Source of the DNA: Terriglobia bacterium
Lineage (GTDB): Bacteria; Acidobacteriota; Terriglobia; JAIQFV01
Direction of reading: 5' to 3'
Assembly (NCBI GenBank): GCA_028716525.1
Contig: JAQUPQ010000010.1
Location: forward strand, 40,298 to 104,297
Length of the DNA stretch: 64,000 bases
Shown here: in pieces, positions 27,485 through 38,000 of the stretch
Layout: each line of letters starts with the position of its first letter
Position numbering within the stretch: the stretch's first letter is position 1
Translations under genes and position numbers: made by a program
Notes under the pieces: model-generated
What the model was told of the DNA's origin: nothing
The model's input: only the letters and a program-made list of their open reading frames with translations
Databases searched by the model: none

Positions 27485-27982
27485 CTAATTTTGCAAATCA
27501 GTTTTCAGAACATCGTAAAATTCCGCACGCAACAAACGATAGACCTTCCAATCATGAAGCCAGTGGGCGCCCAGGCGCTCATAAAAATTGATGGCATTCA
27601 CGTTCCAATCCAGCACGGCCCATTCCATGCGACCGCACCCGCGGCGCTCGGCTTCCGAGACCAGGTGCATGAAAAGGCGATACCCTACTTTTTGTTTGCG
27701 GAAATCAGGCAAAACAAAAAGGTCTTCGAGGTAGAGGGTCGGCAAGGCCAGAAATGAAGAATATGTTTCGAAGGTCAGAGCGTAAGCCACCGCCCGGCCG
27801 TTGACCTTGGCCAGCCAGGTTTCGAACTTGGGTTTCTCCCCAAACCCGTGTTCGATGAGACGTCGACGAGCCTCACCGGTCGGCTTTTGAAGTTTCTCGA
27901 AATCGGCCAAGGCATCGATCAACGACAACAACGTTTCCACGTCGGCGTTCGTTGCACGGACGATTGAAAAAGACTCGGTCAC
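27485..27982 (-). CDS. GNAT-family N-acetyltransferase
   Basis: 165 residues with the GNAT core: LEDLFVLPDFRKQKVGYRLF (about 85-105) includes the acetyl-CoA loop R-x-x-x-x-G-x, here with K-Q-K-V-G-Y, and GRMEWAVLDWNVNAINFYERLGA (about 117-138) is motif B. It resembles the diamine/spermidine acetyltransferase branch. It ends the minus-strand cluster that begins at 34687 but is separated from preA by a heptad repeat, so it may be a separate gene. Confidence 0.85.
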   Translation of the reverse strand: MTESFSIVRATNADVETLLSLIDALADFEKLQKPTGEARRRLIEHGFGEKPKFETWLAKVNGRAVAYALTFETYSSFLALPTLYLEDLFVLPDFRKQKVGYRLFMHLVSEAERRGCGRMEWAVLDWNVNAINFYERLGAHWLHDWKVYRLLRAEFYDVLKTDLQN

Positions 27983-28006
27983 AATTCAACCTCAACTGCC
28001 CGGAAA

Positions 28007-28034
28007 ACAGGTTTCGGGTATCGGGCGCCGGGGG
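28007..28034. repeat. Short heptad tract (CAGGTNT/CGGGTAT family)
   Basis: Four 7-base units of the GGGTATC/CAGGTGC type lie between the acetyltransferase start and the end of preA. They are the same family as the long tracts at 52461 and 58788. Confidence 0.7.
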
Positions 28035-28039
28035 AATGT

Positions 28040-29518
28040 TCACTCAGCTGTTTGGCTCAAACGCTTGAGGCGTTTATTCCAACTTTCTTCCGGAAGGCCG
28101 GTATCCACCTCTTTCATCGTGATGCAGCCTTCTACCGGGCACACCAACCAGCAGAGATTGCAGCCGACGCACTCTTCTTCGTCCACGTAGGGAACCCGGT
28201 TGGATCGAAGGGCTGGAGGGGCATCCTGCGTGGAAGCATGCAAGGGGGTAATGGGCGGGGCCGCACGACGGGCGCCTCCATTGCCGCTGATGCCGATATT
28301 CTGATTCGTGATTCCGCGAGAGTGCAGAATAGGTTCGTGAACGGTCAGGGGATGATGCACCGGTGGCTGCAAAAAATTCATGGCCGCTTCGCGTTCGTTG
28401 CGCGTGGGCGCCTCCCGTCCTTCGCCTTCGATGTGAATGCACTGATGTGCGGTATCCCAGCAGGCGATGTGGCAGAGGTCGCAACCGATGCATTTGTCGG
28501 GGTCAATGGATGCGACAATTTTGTAGTTCATGTCCAAATTTCCCCAGTCGGTCATGCGAGCCAGCGAGAGGCCCCGAAAGTCCTCAATTGTCTTGAAGCC
28601 TTTCTCATCCATCCAATTGGACAATCCGTCGATCATATCTTCCACCAGCCGGAAACCGTAGTGCATGACCGCGGTGCACACCTGAATCGAGGTACAACCC
28701 AGCAGCATGAACTCCGCAGCGTCCTGCCACGTGGATATTCCTCCAATGCCGCTTACCGGAATCTGAATTTCAGGATCGCAAGTCAACTGCGACACCATAT
28801 TCAACGCAATGGGCTTGACGGCCGGCCCGCAGTATCCTCCATGGGCGCTCTTGCCCCGAACCTTGGGCCGCGGAGTCAGGTCCTGGAGATCGATCGAGGT
28901 GATGGAGTTGATGGTGTTGATGGCCGACAGCCCATCGGCGCCACCGCGCTTGGCAGCCCGTCCGATGGCCGCTATGTTGGTGACGTTGGGCGTCAATTTG
29001 ATGAGCACCGGCGTTTGGGCCACTTCCTTAACCCAAGCGGTAATCATTTCGCAGTATTCAGGAACCTGTCCCACGGCGCTCCCCATCCCGCGCTCGCTCA
29101 TCCCGTGTGGACAGCCGAAATTAAGTTCCAGACCGTCGGTGCCCGAATCTTCGGTGCGCTTCACGATGTCGTGCCAGACCTCGCGCTTCGATTCCACCAT
29201 CAATGAAGCGATCACGGCATGATGAGGAAACCGCTTTTTGACTTCATAGATTTCTCGAAGATTATCTTCGATGGGCCGATCCGAGATCAGCTCAATGTTG
29301 TTGAATCCCATCATCCGCACGCCGTTGTAATCAATCGACGAATACCGCGAGGTCGTGTTGACGATGGGTTCGCCGATGGTTTTCCAAACCGCTCCGCCCC
29401 AGCCGGCTTCAAAAGCCCGCATCACTTGAAAGCCCGAATTCGTGGGAGGCGCTGAAGCCAGCCAGAAAGGGTTGGGAGATTTGATCTTTTTGGCAAAAGT
29501 GATTGATAGATCAGCCAT
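28040..29518 (-). CDS. preA: NAD-dependent dihydropyrimidine dehydrogenase subunit PreA
   Basis: Reduces uracil or thymine to the dihydro form together with PreT. About 492 residues. A class 1 dihydroorotate dehydrogenase-like FMN barrel (residues 1-330) includes LELNFGCPHGMSERGMG with the catalytic Cys. It is followed by two 4Fe-4S sites: CIGCDLCHIACWDTAHQC (about 345) and CVGCNLCWLVCPVEGC (about 455). GAGG lies 4 bases before the ATG at 29518; the frame further upstream is not needed. Between the two clusters is a 70-residue insert rich in Pro, His and Ala, longer than I expect for PreA. Only one cluster pair is kept while the C-terminal side is extended. Confidence 0.92.
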   Translation of the reverse strand: MADLSITFAKKIKSPNPFWLASAPPTNSGFQVMRAFEAGWGGAVWKTIGEPIVNTTSRYSSIDYNGVRMMGFNNIELISDRPIEDNLREIYEVKKRFPHHAVIASLMVESKREVWHDIVKRTEDSGTDGLELNFGCPHGMSERGMGSAVGQVPEYCEMITAWVKEVAQTPVLIKLTPNVTNIAAIGRAAKRGGADGLSAINTINSITSIDLQDLTPRPKVRGKSAHGGYCGPAVKPIALNMVSQLTCDPEIQIPVSGIGGISTWQDAAEFMLLGCTSIQVCTAVMHYGFRLVEDMIDGLSNWMDEKGFKTIEDFRGLSLARMTDWGNLDMNYKIVASIDPDKCIGCDLCHIACWDTAHQCIHIEGEGREAPTRNEREAAMNFLQPPVHHPLTVHEPILHSRGITNQNIGISGNGGARRAAPPITPLHASTQDAPPALRSNRVPYVDEEECVGCNLCWLVCPVEGCITMKEVDTGLPEESWNKRLKRLSQTAE

Positions 29519-29530
29519 ATAACCTCGATT

Positions 29531-29690
29531 CAAAATCCAAAGTCCAAGAACCAGATTCCAAATAAGCTCCAAATCCAAGATTCCAAACAAAAGCTGTTCT
29601 CACAAGCAATCGTCCCCCCTCACAGATTGGGATTTTGGAATTTGATGATTGGAACTCATTTGAAATTTGGATTTTGGAGCTTGGATTTTA
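29531..29690. repeat. Inverted 7-base-period repeat between preT and preA
   Basis: The left arm (about 29531-29586) is built of CAAAATC- and CAAGATT-like units with CC recurring every 7 bases (some 6 or 8). After a 40-base spacer the right arm (29627-29690) is built of TTGGATT- and TTGGAGC-like units with the same period. The arms are reverse complements in unit, as at 3581 and 58788, but the unit sequence is a different one. It sits inside a presumed operon, 315 bases long in all with the flanks; the rest of that gap holds a GC-rich hairpin ending GGCCGGCGCTACCC near 29800-29835. Confidence 0.72.
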
Positions 29691-29832
29691 TCCATGTATT
29701 TACCAGCCTATTCGGTTGACGGAGCGCCGGCCGAGGTAACCGAAAATGAGATCGCTTGGGTAGTCCTGCCTGTTCCTTAAGGCGGGGGAAGGCAAGGGCA
29801 TGAAAGGCCGCCGGCCTCAAGAACGGCCGGCG

Positions 29833-31233
29833 CTACCCTAATCCCTGAATCCAACCATGGATTCCATGGGCTGCCTTCTTGCCGTCGGCTACCGCGTCGA
29901 CCACTTCCTGACCGCCGTTGATACAATCGCCGCCCGCGAAGTACTTCGGGTTGCTGGTCTGGTAGGTCATTTCATCCACCATCACCCGTCCGTCTTTGGC
30001 GCGATTCAGGTGAAGAATTCCTTGGAGAAAACCTTCGAATTTTGTCTGGCCCAAGGATTTGATGACCATGTCGCATTCAATGAAGAATTTCGATCGGGGC
30101 ACGGGTTCGGGTCGACGTCGCCCGGTTTTGTCAGGTTTCCCCAATTCCATGCGGACGCATTCCAACTTCTCGACATGTTTCTTCCCATGAATCCTCACCG
30201 GCTGAGTCAACCAGTTGAAATTGATTCCATCTCGTTTTGCCAGTTCGTATTCATAAGCAAACGCCGGCATTTCCTTTTCGCTGCGGCGATAAACCATCCG
30301 GACTTCTGCAGCCCCCAAACGAGCCGCCGCCGTCGCGGCGTCGACCGCGGTATTACCCGCTCCGATCACAGCCACGCGTTTCCCCACCCGGCATTTTGTG
30401 CGTCGGGTCTTGTATTCCTCGATGAAACTCAAAGCGTCCACAACGCCGCCGAGGTCTTCACCCGGAATCTTCAGATCCAGAGTCTCACCCAATCCAATCC
30501 CGATAAAAACGGCGTTGTACTGATCCTCCAATTCCCGAAAAGAGATCGAACGCTGCGTGGCCGGTGCTTTGGCCTTTCCGGTCGCCTCCCCGATGTGATC
30601 GGTCACTTCGACGCCGCACTCAAACTTCACGCCGAGATGGCGGACCCGTTCGGTTTCTCGCACGGCATCTTTGGGAGTGAGTTTATACTCCGCGATGCCG
30701 TAAGTGTTGAGCCCTCCCGCCAGTGGTTTTCGCTCATAAATCGTGACGTCGTATCCCATTTGCGCCAGCTCCGCCGCACACGCCAATGAAGCCGGTCCAC
30801 CGCCAATGCAGGCTACTTTCTTGCCGTTGGGATTCCCTGCGGCAAAGGGTTGATAGTCGCGCTGATCGGCCCAGTCCATGGCGTAACGCTGCAAAAGTCC
30901 GATTTGAATGGGCTTCTCGTTGTGATGGTTCATCACGCAAGCGCCTTCACACAGCACATCCACAGGACACACCTTGGCGCAACTTGCACCCAGGATATTC
31001 GCCTCCAGAATTGTTCGCGCGCTGCCGTGGACGTTGCGCGTGGCGATCTTCTTGATAAATTTTGGAACATCGATGTGCGTGGGGCAGGCAATGGTGCAGG
31101 GAGCATCGAAACAAAAAAGGCAACGCGAGGCTTCCACAACCGCCGCGTTATCGCCCAAGGGCGGGTGAAGATCAGAAAAATTAGTCCGAAACTGTGCTTC
31201 CGAAATTTGAACAAAATTCGGCTTGCTCGCCAT
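29833..31233 (-). CDS. preT: PreT-type NAD(P)H-dependent flavin/FeS oxidoreductase
   Basis: Electron-donating subunit for PreA, related to the small subunit of glutamate synthase. About 466 residues. The N-terminal Cys-rich domain CLFCFDAPCTIACPTHIDVPK and ASCAKVCPVDVLCEGAC (about 38-110) binds two 4Fe-4S clusters. An FAD site IGGGPASLACAAEL (about 140) and an NAD(P)H site VIGAGNTAVDAATAA (about 282) follow. The start MASKPNFVQISEAQF is chosen over a Met five codons earlier. It lies upstream of preA in the same direction, the usual preTA order. Confidence 0.9.
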   Translation of the reverse strand: MASKPNFVQISEAQFRTNFSDLHPPLGDNAAVVEASRCLFCFDAPCTIACPTHIDVPKFIKKIATRNVHGSARTILEANILGASCAKVCPVDVLCEGACVMNHHNEKPIQIGLLQRYAMDWADQRDYQPFAAGNPNGKKVACIGGGPASLACAAELAQMGYDVTIYERKPLAGGLNTYGIAEYKLTPKDAVRETERVRHLGVKFECGVEVTDHIGEATGKAKAPATQRSISFRELEDQYNAVFIGIGLGETLDLKIPGEDLGGVVDALSFIEEYKTRRTKCRVGKRVAVIGAGNTAVDAATAAARLGAAEVRMVYRRSEKEMPAFAYEYELAKRDGINFNWLTQPVRIHGKKHVEKLECVRMELGKPDKTGRRRPEPVPRSKFFIECDMVIKSLGQTKFEGFLQGILHLNRAKDGRVMVDEMTYQTSNPKYFAGGDCINGGQEVVDAVADGKKAAHGIHGWIQGLG

Positions 31234-31385
31234 AGGATACCTTTGCAACGAACCCCTCGTTGCCTCTCCTTCAGATTTCCTGAAGACCCGTCTTCAGGGG
31301 CTTTCCATGATTACTCCAGCGGGCCGCTGCGAGCGAATCATTATAACGCGCGGTTACCCGCCCAACGTCCCACCAACTTGAATCT

Positions 31386-31835
31386 CTATCCCGCAAGCCA
31401 CCAGGCCCACAAACTTTTCCAAAACGGTGCAATAAAATCCGGGAAAAGGTAACTGGCCGCCAAAAAGCTCAGCAGGAAATAGCGCATGCGGCTTGTGGAA
31501 TCGGTGCGCTGGCCCTCGGTGGGCAAAACCGTGACCAGGAACAGAAATACGAACGACATCGCAAAATACAACCACCGGGGAGCGGCCGATCGCAGCGCGA
31601 TGGTGGCTCGCGTCAACTCCGCCACGCAGGTCGAATACAAATAGCTGTTGACCACCAAAAGAGCCGGCTCACTGCGGCGAATCAGACGCTGCTTGCGTTC
31701 CTCCGAACTCTTCTTGGCGCTGTATCCGATGATCGCCTGAAAAACACCCAGGACCACGAAGGTCACCAGATAGATCAATCCGACAAAAACAAACCCCACC
31801 GCCAACAGGGTCAGCAGGTATTTCAGAAGTGTCAT
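31386..31835 (-). CDS. Hypothetical membrane protein
   Basis: 149 residues with hydrophobic segments at about 5-38 (long enough for one or two helices), 85-103 and 118-145, and a basic loop KKSSEERKQRLIRRSEP (about 46-62). I recognise no family. It starts 15 bases after the aldehyde dehydrogenase gene and lies upstream of preT, so it could be part of the pyrimidine-catabolic transcript, perhaps a transporter helper, but nothing in the sequence shows this. Confidence 0.6.
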   Translation of the reverse strand: MTLLKYLLTLLAVGFVFVGLIYLVTFVVLGVFQAIIGYSAKKSSEERKQRLIRRSEPALLVVNSYLYSTCVAELTRATIALRSAAPRWLYFAMSFVFLFLVTVLPTEGQRTDSTSRMRYFLLSFLAASYLFPDFIAPFWKSLWAWWLAG

Positions 31836-31850
31836 AGCGGTCGGATGAAC

Positions 31851-33350
31851 TCAGTACAGGTTGCCTTCACGTCTTCTGCCGGTGAAATCGATGTAGACGG
31901 TCTTGAGCTCGCTCCAAAACTCAATGGCGCTGGAGCCCATTTCGCGGGCGCCTACCCCCGTGGCTTTGATGCCTCCAAACGGCAGCTGAGCTTCGCCTCC
32001 CGGAGTTCCCGAATTCACATGGGTAATGCCGGTTTCAATCCTGTCGATGAATCTAAATATCTTTGAAGCATCGTTGGTGTAAATCGCCGACGACAATCCG
32101 AATTTCACTCCGTTGGCTACAGCCAGTCCCTCTTCAAAGTCTTTGACTCGGATGAGGCTCAACACGGGTCCGAAAATTTCCTCTTGGGCAATGCGCATGG
32201 TGGGGCGAACCTGATCAAAGATGGTGGGTTCGACAAAATATCCGTTCGAATGTTTCTCTCCTTTGACCGGATGCCCGCCCAGCTTCAGTTCAGCGCCTTC
32301 CTTCCGGCCAATTTCGATGTATTTCAACACCGTCTCGTATTGATTCTTATCGACGGCAGGTCCCATCACCGTTCCCGTCTCAAGTCCATTGCCCACCACA
32401 ATTTTCTTAGCTCTCTCAAGCAACAAATTGAGGAATTCATCCGCAATGGATTCCACCACAATTGCCCGGGAAGTAGCGGTGCACCGTTGTCCGGTCGATC
32501 CAAACGCCCCCGTTACTGTGGATTCCGCGGCCAAAGCGAGATCGGCATCCGCCAGAACCAGGATGGGGTTCTTTCCTCCCATCTCACATTGGCATTTGAT
32601 GCCGCGCTGGGCGCCTTGTTGATAGAGCTTGGTTCCAATCTCATTCGATCCGGTGAACGAGATGGCGCGAATTTTTTCGTTGGTCACCAACTCGTCACCG
32701 ACCTCCCCGCCTCCACCCAAGACCAGATTCAACACGCCTGCAGGAACTCCAGCCTCAACAAAGATCTCCGTCAGCAGCGTCGCCGTCCAAGGCGTCAAGG
32801 TGGCGGGTTTAAAAACAACCGTATTTCCGCACACCAATGCCGGTGCGATCTTCCAGGCGGGAATACAGATCGGAAAATTCCACGGCGTAATGCAGGCCAC
32901 CACCCCGATGGGTTGACGCAGGGTGTAGCAGAAATTACTGGGAAGCTCCGAGGGAATGGTCTCACCTTTCAGGCGACGCCCTTCCGAGGCCGCAAAATCC
33001 ACGCAATTGATTCCCCGAGCCAGTTCACCACGCGATTCCGCCAGGGTCTTCCCCTCCTCCAAGGTTAAGGCTCGAGACAGTTCTTCTTTTCGCGCCTCCA
33101 TGAGTTGCGCGGCCTTGGTGATGATCTTGCCACGCACGGGTGCAGGAGTCTCACTCCATGCCGGCAGAGCTTTCTCGGCTGCCTCGACAGCCGCCCGCGT
33201 CTCTTCACGAGTCGATAAAACGATCTCGCCAAGAATTTCCTCGGTGTTGGCCGGATTGACGTTGGCCACGCGCCGCGCGGATTTCGATTCAACCCATTCG
33301 CCGGCGATAAAATTCTTGTAGGTGGTAAGTGAAACGGAGGCCTTGGCCAT
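31851..33350 (-). CDS. NAD(P)-dependent aldehyde dehydrogenase
   Basis: 499 residues of the classical ALDH fold. The cofactor stretch ITPWNFPICIPAWKIAPAL (about 154-172), the catalytic Glu in CEMGGKNPILVLADADL (about 258) and nucleophile Cys in GQRCTATSR (about 293-301) are all present. Closest in style to succinate- or 2-oxoglutarate-semialdehyde dehydrogenases. No CoA-dependent (methylmalonate-semialdehyde) signature stands out. Next to an AGXT2-like aminotransferase and preAT, malonate or methylmalonate semialdehyde is the natural substrate to test. Confidence 0.88.
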   Translation of the reverse strand: MAKASVSLTTYKNFIAGEWVESKSARRVANVNPANTEEILGEIVLSTREETRAAVEAAEKALPAWSETPAPVRGKIITKAAQLMEARKEELSRALTLEEGKTLAESRGELARGINCVDFAASEGRRLKGETIPSELPSNFCYTLRQPIGVVACITPWNFPICIPAWKIAPALVCGNTVVFKPATLTPWTATLLTEIFVEAGVPAGVLNLVLGGGGEVGDELVTNEKIRAISFTGSNEIGTKLYQQGAQRGIKCQCEMGGKNPILVLADADLALAAESTVTGAFGSTGQRCTATSRAIVVESIADEFLNLLLERAKKIVVGNGLETGTVMGPAVDKNQYETVLKYIEIGRKEGAELKLGGHPVKGEKHSNGYFVEPTIFDQVRPTMRIAQEEIFGPVLSLIRVKDFEEGLAVANGVKFGLSSAIYTNDASKIFRFIDRIETGITHVNSGTPGGEAQLPFGGIKATGVGAREMGSSAIEFWSELKTVYIDFTGRRREGNLY

Positions 33351-33400
33351 TTGAATTGCCGCCCTGGCAGCCGCCCCGATCTATCGGGGCGGACCACCGA

Positions 33401-34687
33401 TTAAATTTCCGATAGACTCTTATCCAATCGCTGAATAAATTCATCCACATCCGACTTCGAAATATTCATCGGCGGTGAGATGCGCAGGACGTTTCCATAG
33501 AGCCCGCCCTTGCCCACCAGAATGCCGTTCTCGCGTGTGCGTTCCATGAGGGCAGCGATTTCCTTGGTGGCGGGTTCTTTGGTCTTGGGATCGCGAACCA
33601 GCTCCAAGGCTTGGAGCAAGCCCATTCCACGGACTTCGCCGATGAGCGGATATTTTTTCTGCAATTCCAGGAACTTGTCACGCATGTACTCTCCCACCAC
33701 GGCGCTGTTGGTCTTCAAATCGTTCTCATCAATGAAATCCAATACCGCCTTGGCCTGTGTCATGGTGACGGGATTGCCGCCGAAAGTCGAGATGGTCAAG
33801 CCTTTCAGAGAATCCGCCACTTCCGGTCTGGCAATGGTTAATCCGACGGGAGCGCCGTTGCCCAGCCCCTTGGCGCTGGTGATCATGTCCGGCTCCACGC
33901 CCCAATGTTCAATGCCGAACCATTTGCCGCCGGTGCGGCCCCAGGCCGTTTGAACTTCATCGCTGATAAACAAGCCGCCGTACTTTCGGACGATGTCGGT
34001 GGTGATTTTGAAGTATTCCTTGGGAGGTGTAATAAACCCGCCCACACCCTGAATCGGCTCCGCGATAAACGCGGCGATCTTTCCGGACGTAGTGGTTCGT
34101 ATGGTTTCTTCCATATCCTGGGCGCATTTCACATCGCAGCTCGGGTAAGTCAAACCAAAGGGACAGCGATAGCAATACGCATTGACGGCATGAACGATCC
34201 CGGGGTTAGTCACGCCACCGAGTTTCCAACTGGAGTGGGCCGTCAGCGACATGGCCAGGGCCGACCGTCCGTGGTAGGAATGGCGCAGGGCGATGACTTC
34301 GGAGTTGCCCGTAAAACAGCGGGCGGTGAGAATCGCGGTCTCATTGGCTTCGGTGCCGCTGTTCGTAAAGAATGATTTTGTCAGTTTCTTCTGGGGTGTG
34401 ATGGAGGCTAACTTCTTGGCCAGCGCTACTTGGGGTTCGTTCGCAAAGCAGGTGGAGACGTGTTGCAACTTGTCCATCTGCCGGCGAACTTTGGCGTTCA
34501 CTTCTTCATTGCAATGGCCGACACTGACCGTGACGATTCCCCCGAAGAAATCCAGGTACTGCTTTCCGTCAATGTCGCACACAAATTGATTCTTGGCATG
34601 ATCGATCACCAGCGGTTCTTTGTAGTAGTGAAATACCGCCGGAAAAATGAATTCTTTCTGAGCCAAAATGATTTCATCTTTCTTCAT
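33401..34687 (-). CDS. Class III PLP aminotransferase, AGXT2-like
   Basis: 428 residues. PLP-contact motifs: TNSGTEANETAILTAR (about 108-123), GGLFISDEVQTAWGRTG (about 232-248; PLP Asp), and MITSAKGLGNGAPVG (about 262-276; Schiff-base Lys). YLDFFGGIVTVSVGHCN near the N-terminus and GVGGFITPP fit the alanine-glyoxylate aminotransferase 2 group, which also transaminates beta-alanine and 3-aminoisobutyrate with pyruvate. First gene of the minus-strand cluster with the ALDH 50 bases behind; this supports beta-amino-acid breakdown after reductive pyrimidine degradation. Confidence 0.87.
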   Translation of the reverse strand: MKKDEIILAQKEFIFPAVFHYYKEPLVIDHAKNQFVCDIDGKQYLDFFGGIVTVSVGHCNEEVNAKVRRQMDKLQHVSTCFANEPQVALAKKLASITPQKKLTKSFFTNSGTEANETAILTARCFTGNSEVIALRHSYHGRSALAMSLTAHSSWKLGGVTNPGIVHAVNAYCYRCPFGLTYPSCDVKCAQDMEETIRTTTSGKIAAFIAEPIQGVGGFITPPKEYFKITTDIVRKYGGLFISDEVQTAWGRTGGKWFGIEHWGVEPDMITSAKGLGNGAPVGLTIARPEVADSLKGLTISTFGGNPVTMTQAKAVLDFIDENDLKTNSAVVGEYMRDKFLELQKKYPLIGEVRGMGLLQALELVRDPKTKEPATKEIAALMERTRENGILVGKGGLYGNVLRISPPMNISKSDVDEFIQRLDKSLSEI

Positions 34688-35050
34688 CAGAACTCCTTTT
34701 CTACCTGAGGACTGGACCCGCGAGGAAAAGCGCTATTCTGCACTTTGTGGACATCAGAATCAAGGCGTTAAGTGCGCCATCACTCCTCGAACCCATAGGT
34801 GCTCGGAAAATAGGTATCGGGTGCCGGGTGTCAGGTGCCAGGAAACGTTCCGTGCTCCGAAAAAGTGCCCGAGAATTCTCTGCGCAATCTTCGCCCGCCG
34901 CGGCGGGTCTCCGCGGTGAACGGTCGTCCAAAACGGACTTATGTTGAAATGGACCGTCTTTTCGAGTTTCAGAGACAACCAAAAAGAAGAGGTCTGGAGC
35001 CCTGATAGCTCAGGCTCCAGACCTCGAAAATGGCCGTCTTCAATCCGTCA
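34688..35050. other. Intergenic region with heptads, a dispersed repeat and a terminator
   Basis: Five 7-base units (34810-34844, TCGGGTG/CCGGGTG) belong to the CAGGTGY heptad family. A GAATTCTCTGCGCAATCTTCG-like dispersed repeat follows (about 34872-34925), then the terminator at 34981-35025. The aminotransferase promoter should also lie here. No coding frame is supported. Confidence 0.55.
34981..35025 (-). terminator. Intrinsic terminator of the TonB-type receptor gene
   Basis: A perfect 13-bp stem GAGGTCTGGAGCC (34989-35001)/GGCTCCAGACCTC (35013-35025). On the minus strand it is followed by a TTCTTTTT tract. It lies 26 bases past the receptor stop. Confidence 0.88.
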
Positions 35051-38000
35051 TCAGAACATAAACTTGATGGCGAACTGAATGATTCGGGGATCGCGATAGC
35101 TGGTGATAGTTCCGAACGCAGTACCGCTAGTGAAGCTGGTATTAACACCATTGGGATTGGCATGGTTAAACACGTTGAACATTTCGGTCCGGAACTGAGC
35201 TCTGAAATTCTCCCGGATCTTGATGTTCTTGAAGACCGAGAAATCCCAACGCTGCACTCCCGGTCCGCGAACCACACCGCGGCCCGCATTCCCTGGCCTG
35301 AAAACACCGTTCGGAACGTTGGCAAAGGCGGCCGTGTTAAACCAATTAGTGCGATTCCGTAGTCCCCCGCTGTTGGGATCGCCCACCATATCGGGTCGAG
35401 AGCTGGCGGCGCTGCTCCCCAAGATTCCCAAACCGCCGGGATCAGTCCCGGAAGTTGTGACGGTCAAGGGCAACCCCGTGTAGAAGGTAGTGATTCCAGA
35501 TACCTGCCAGCCTCCCAGCAAGTGTCCCACGGCTCCCTGTTGATCCTTATAGAAAGGAATTTCATACACGTAGTTGGCCGTGAAAACATGCCGGCGATCC
35601 AATTGCGACGGGCCGTATTCACCACCGCGAATATTATTAGCATTCTGCGGCGCCGAACTCCGGTCCGTCTGGGCGTCGGTCATGGCATGCGACCAGGTGT
35701 AATTAAAGTTAATCATTGAATTACCACTGAATCGCTTCTGCACGGCTACTTGCATGGAGTGGTAGTTCGAGTAGAGTCCATCCTCCAGATTGTTGATGGC
35801 AGCATATCCACGAAACGGTCGAACGGCATTCAACCGGGCATCTGTAGCGCTCGTAAAAATGGTTCCTGGAGGTTTATCCGCTAACAGCCCGGCTGCATAA
35901 CCTGCTCCGACCGGCGCGGTATTGATGTCCACGATGCCGAGCAAATGGATACCCTGACTGCCATAGTAGCCCACATCCAAAATCAAATTCTTCATGATCT
36001 CCCGCTGTACGTCAAGGCTCCACTGTTGAACGTAGGGCGTGTGACTAGGCAGTGGGGTTCCATGAAGAGTGAGCGGCGATGCGGAGATGGAAGGAATGCC
36101 GGCCGCCGGGTTGCCGAATTGAGTGTTTGGAATGCTGATGTTTTGAACGAACGGCGGATTGGCGAAAATATTCTGCTCCAAAATGCCGACCAATCCCGAA
36201 TCAAAGAAAATACCATAACCGGTCCGAATGGAAGTCTTGCCGTCTCCAAACGGATCCCAGGCCATACCCACACGCGGCGCGAAGTTCCGGTTGTTCTCGT
36301 TCGAGATCTTATCGCCGAATGGCGAACCCTTACCGCCGATGATGATTCCATTCGTGGGCGGAGTACTGGATGGGTTGAGGATATTTCCGGTCGTGGGATC
36401 AATCTGAGGGGCGTTGGCCAAGCTGTAGGTTGCCGGATTGAAATTGGTCAACATCCCATTGGCATCAATGGGCTGCCGAAACATTGAATAGCGAAGGCCC
36501 AAGCTAAATGTCAGGTTCGGCCGGAATCGCAAGTCATCCTGAACAAAGAACTCCCATTGGTGCTGACGGATATCCGGTGTCAAGTCCAACGAGGCTTGAG
36601 TAAAGCTGGAAACGTTGCCGATAAGAAAATTCGCCCAATCCTGTTGGAATGTCGTGGAACCTGTGGGTCGACCCGTATTGGCAAAAGTAAACGAACCGAC
36701 GTTATTTCCCCCGGCATTTTCAGTCTTCTGGTAGTGGTTGTATGCGATACCGAATTTCAACGTGTGTCGTCCCCAAGTCTTTGACACGTTGTCATAGATA
36801 TTGTAGTTGCGATTGTAATCCTTGTAGGGACCAAAACCTCCCACCACGGTTTGAATACCCGAGAGTACAATGCTCGGAACCCGCCCCAGAGTAACTGCAA
36901 AAGGAAGGGTGGGCTTGATATCCGGTGAATTGGCCGATCCGTCCACCCCAATCGGGGTGCTGAGAATCGCTCCATAGGAATAGGCGAATCCGGCTTCATT
37001 CAAAAGTGTCGGGGAAAGCGCCGAAGCAGCGTGAATTACCACGCTTCGTCCCGGGGAATTCGTGCTGGTGGTGGCTACTCCGGGCAAGAAGATGCCCGTA
37101 AAGAGTCCGCCGGGTTCCAAGGTCGGAATCGAATCTTGAAGATATCGACCAAAGACGGTCAGTTTAGGGCCAAACACCTGATCGATTCGAATCAATTCTT
37201 GTCGAGCATTGAATTGATTTCTTAAGGCCGACGTCAGCACATGACTCACAGGGTCTTGAGGATCCGGAATCTTGGAGAAGATGTCCTTGATATACTGAGC
37301 GGCTATAGGATTGATGTTTGTGATGGTGGTTCCCGTCTGCGTGCAGGTTGTTCCGGAGAACGCGATGCACACCGGCGAAGTAAAGACCCCGCTCTTTTCA
37401 GCCGAAGTCGGGACCGTGGCCGTACCCGTGCCATATGTGATCACGCGCCGAAACTCTTCTGAAAAGAAGAAGAAGGTTTTGTCTTTATTGAGGTTGTAAT
37501 GCCCCGGAATGTAGACCGGCCCGCCGATGGTGTATCCAAAATCGTTATAGCGCAGCGGCGGAACTCTAGCCCTTCCATCCGCACCCAAATTCACCCGGTT
37601 AGCATTGTTCAAAAAATTGTTGGCGGCCAGGACGTTGTTTCTGAAAAACTCATAGAAGTCGCCGTGAAATTGGGCGCCGCCCGATTTCGTGACGACGTTG
37701 ATTTGCCCGGCTCCGGCGCGTCCCGAGTCGGCAGCATAAAGACCGCGCAAGACCTTGAACTCAGCAATGGCATCGATGCTGGGATAATTCAACAGTGTCA
37801 AATTGGAGCCGCGGTCCACGTTATCGGCGCCATCGACCGTCCAGTTGTTGGCGCTGTTGCGGCTGCCGTTGATGGAGTAACTGACGACGTTGGTTTGTCC
37901 GGAGGGGTTGGTTGTGCCGATGTAAATCTGATCGTCGGCATTGGAGGCCACGCCCGGCATCAAGGTCACCAGTTGCTCATAATTGCGGTTGTTCAACGAC

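Noticed and set aside
28052..29206. 384-residue open frame antisense to preA
   Set aside because: No family features; the opposite strand has a complete, motif-bearing PreA.
29857..30789. 310-residue open frame antisense to preT
   Set aside because: Shadow of PreT; no domain, no start signal.
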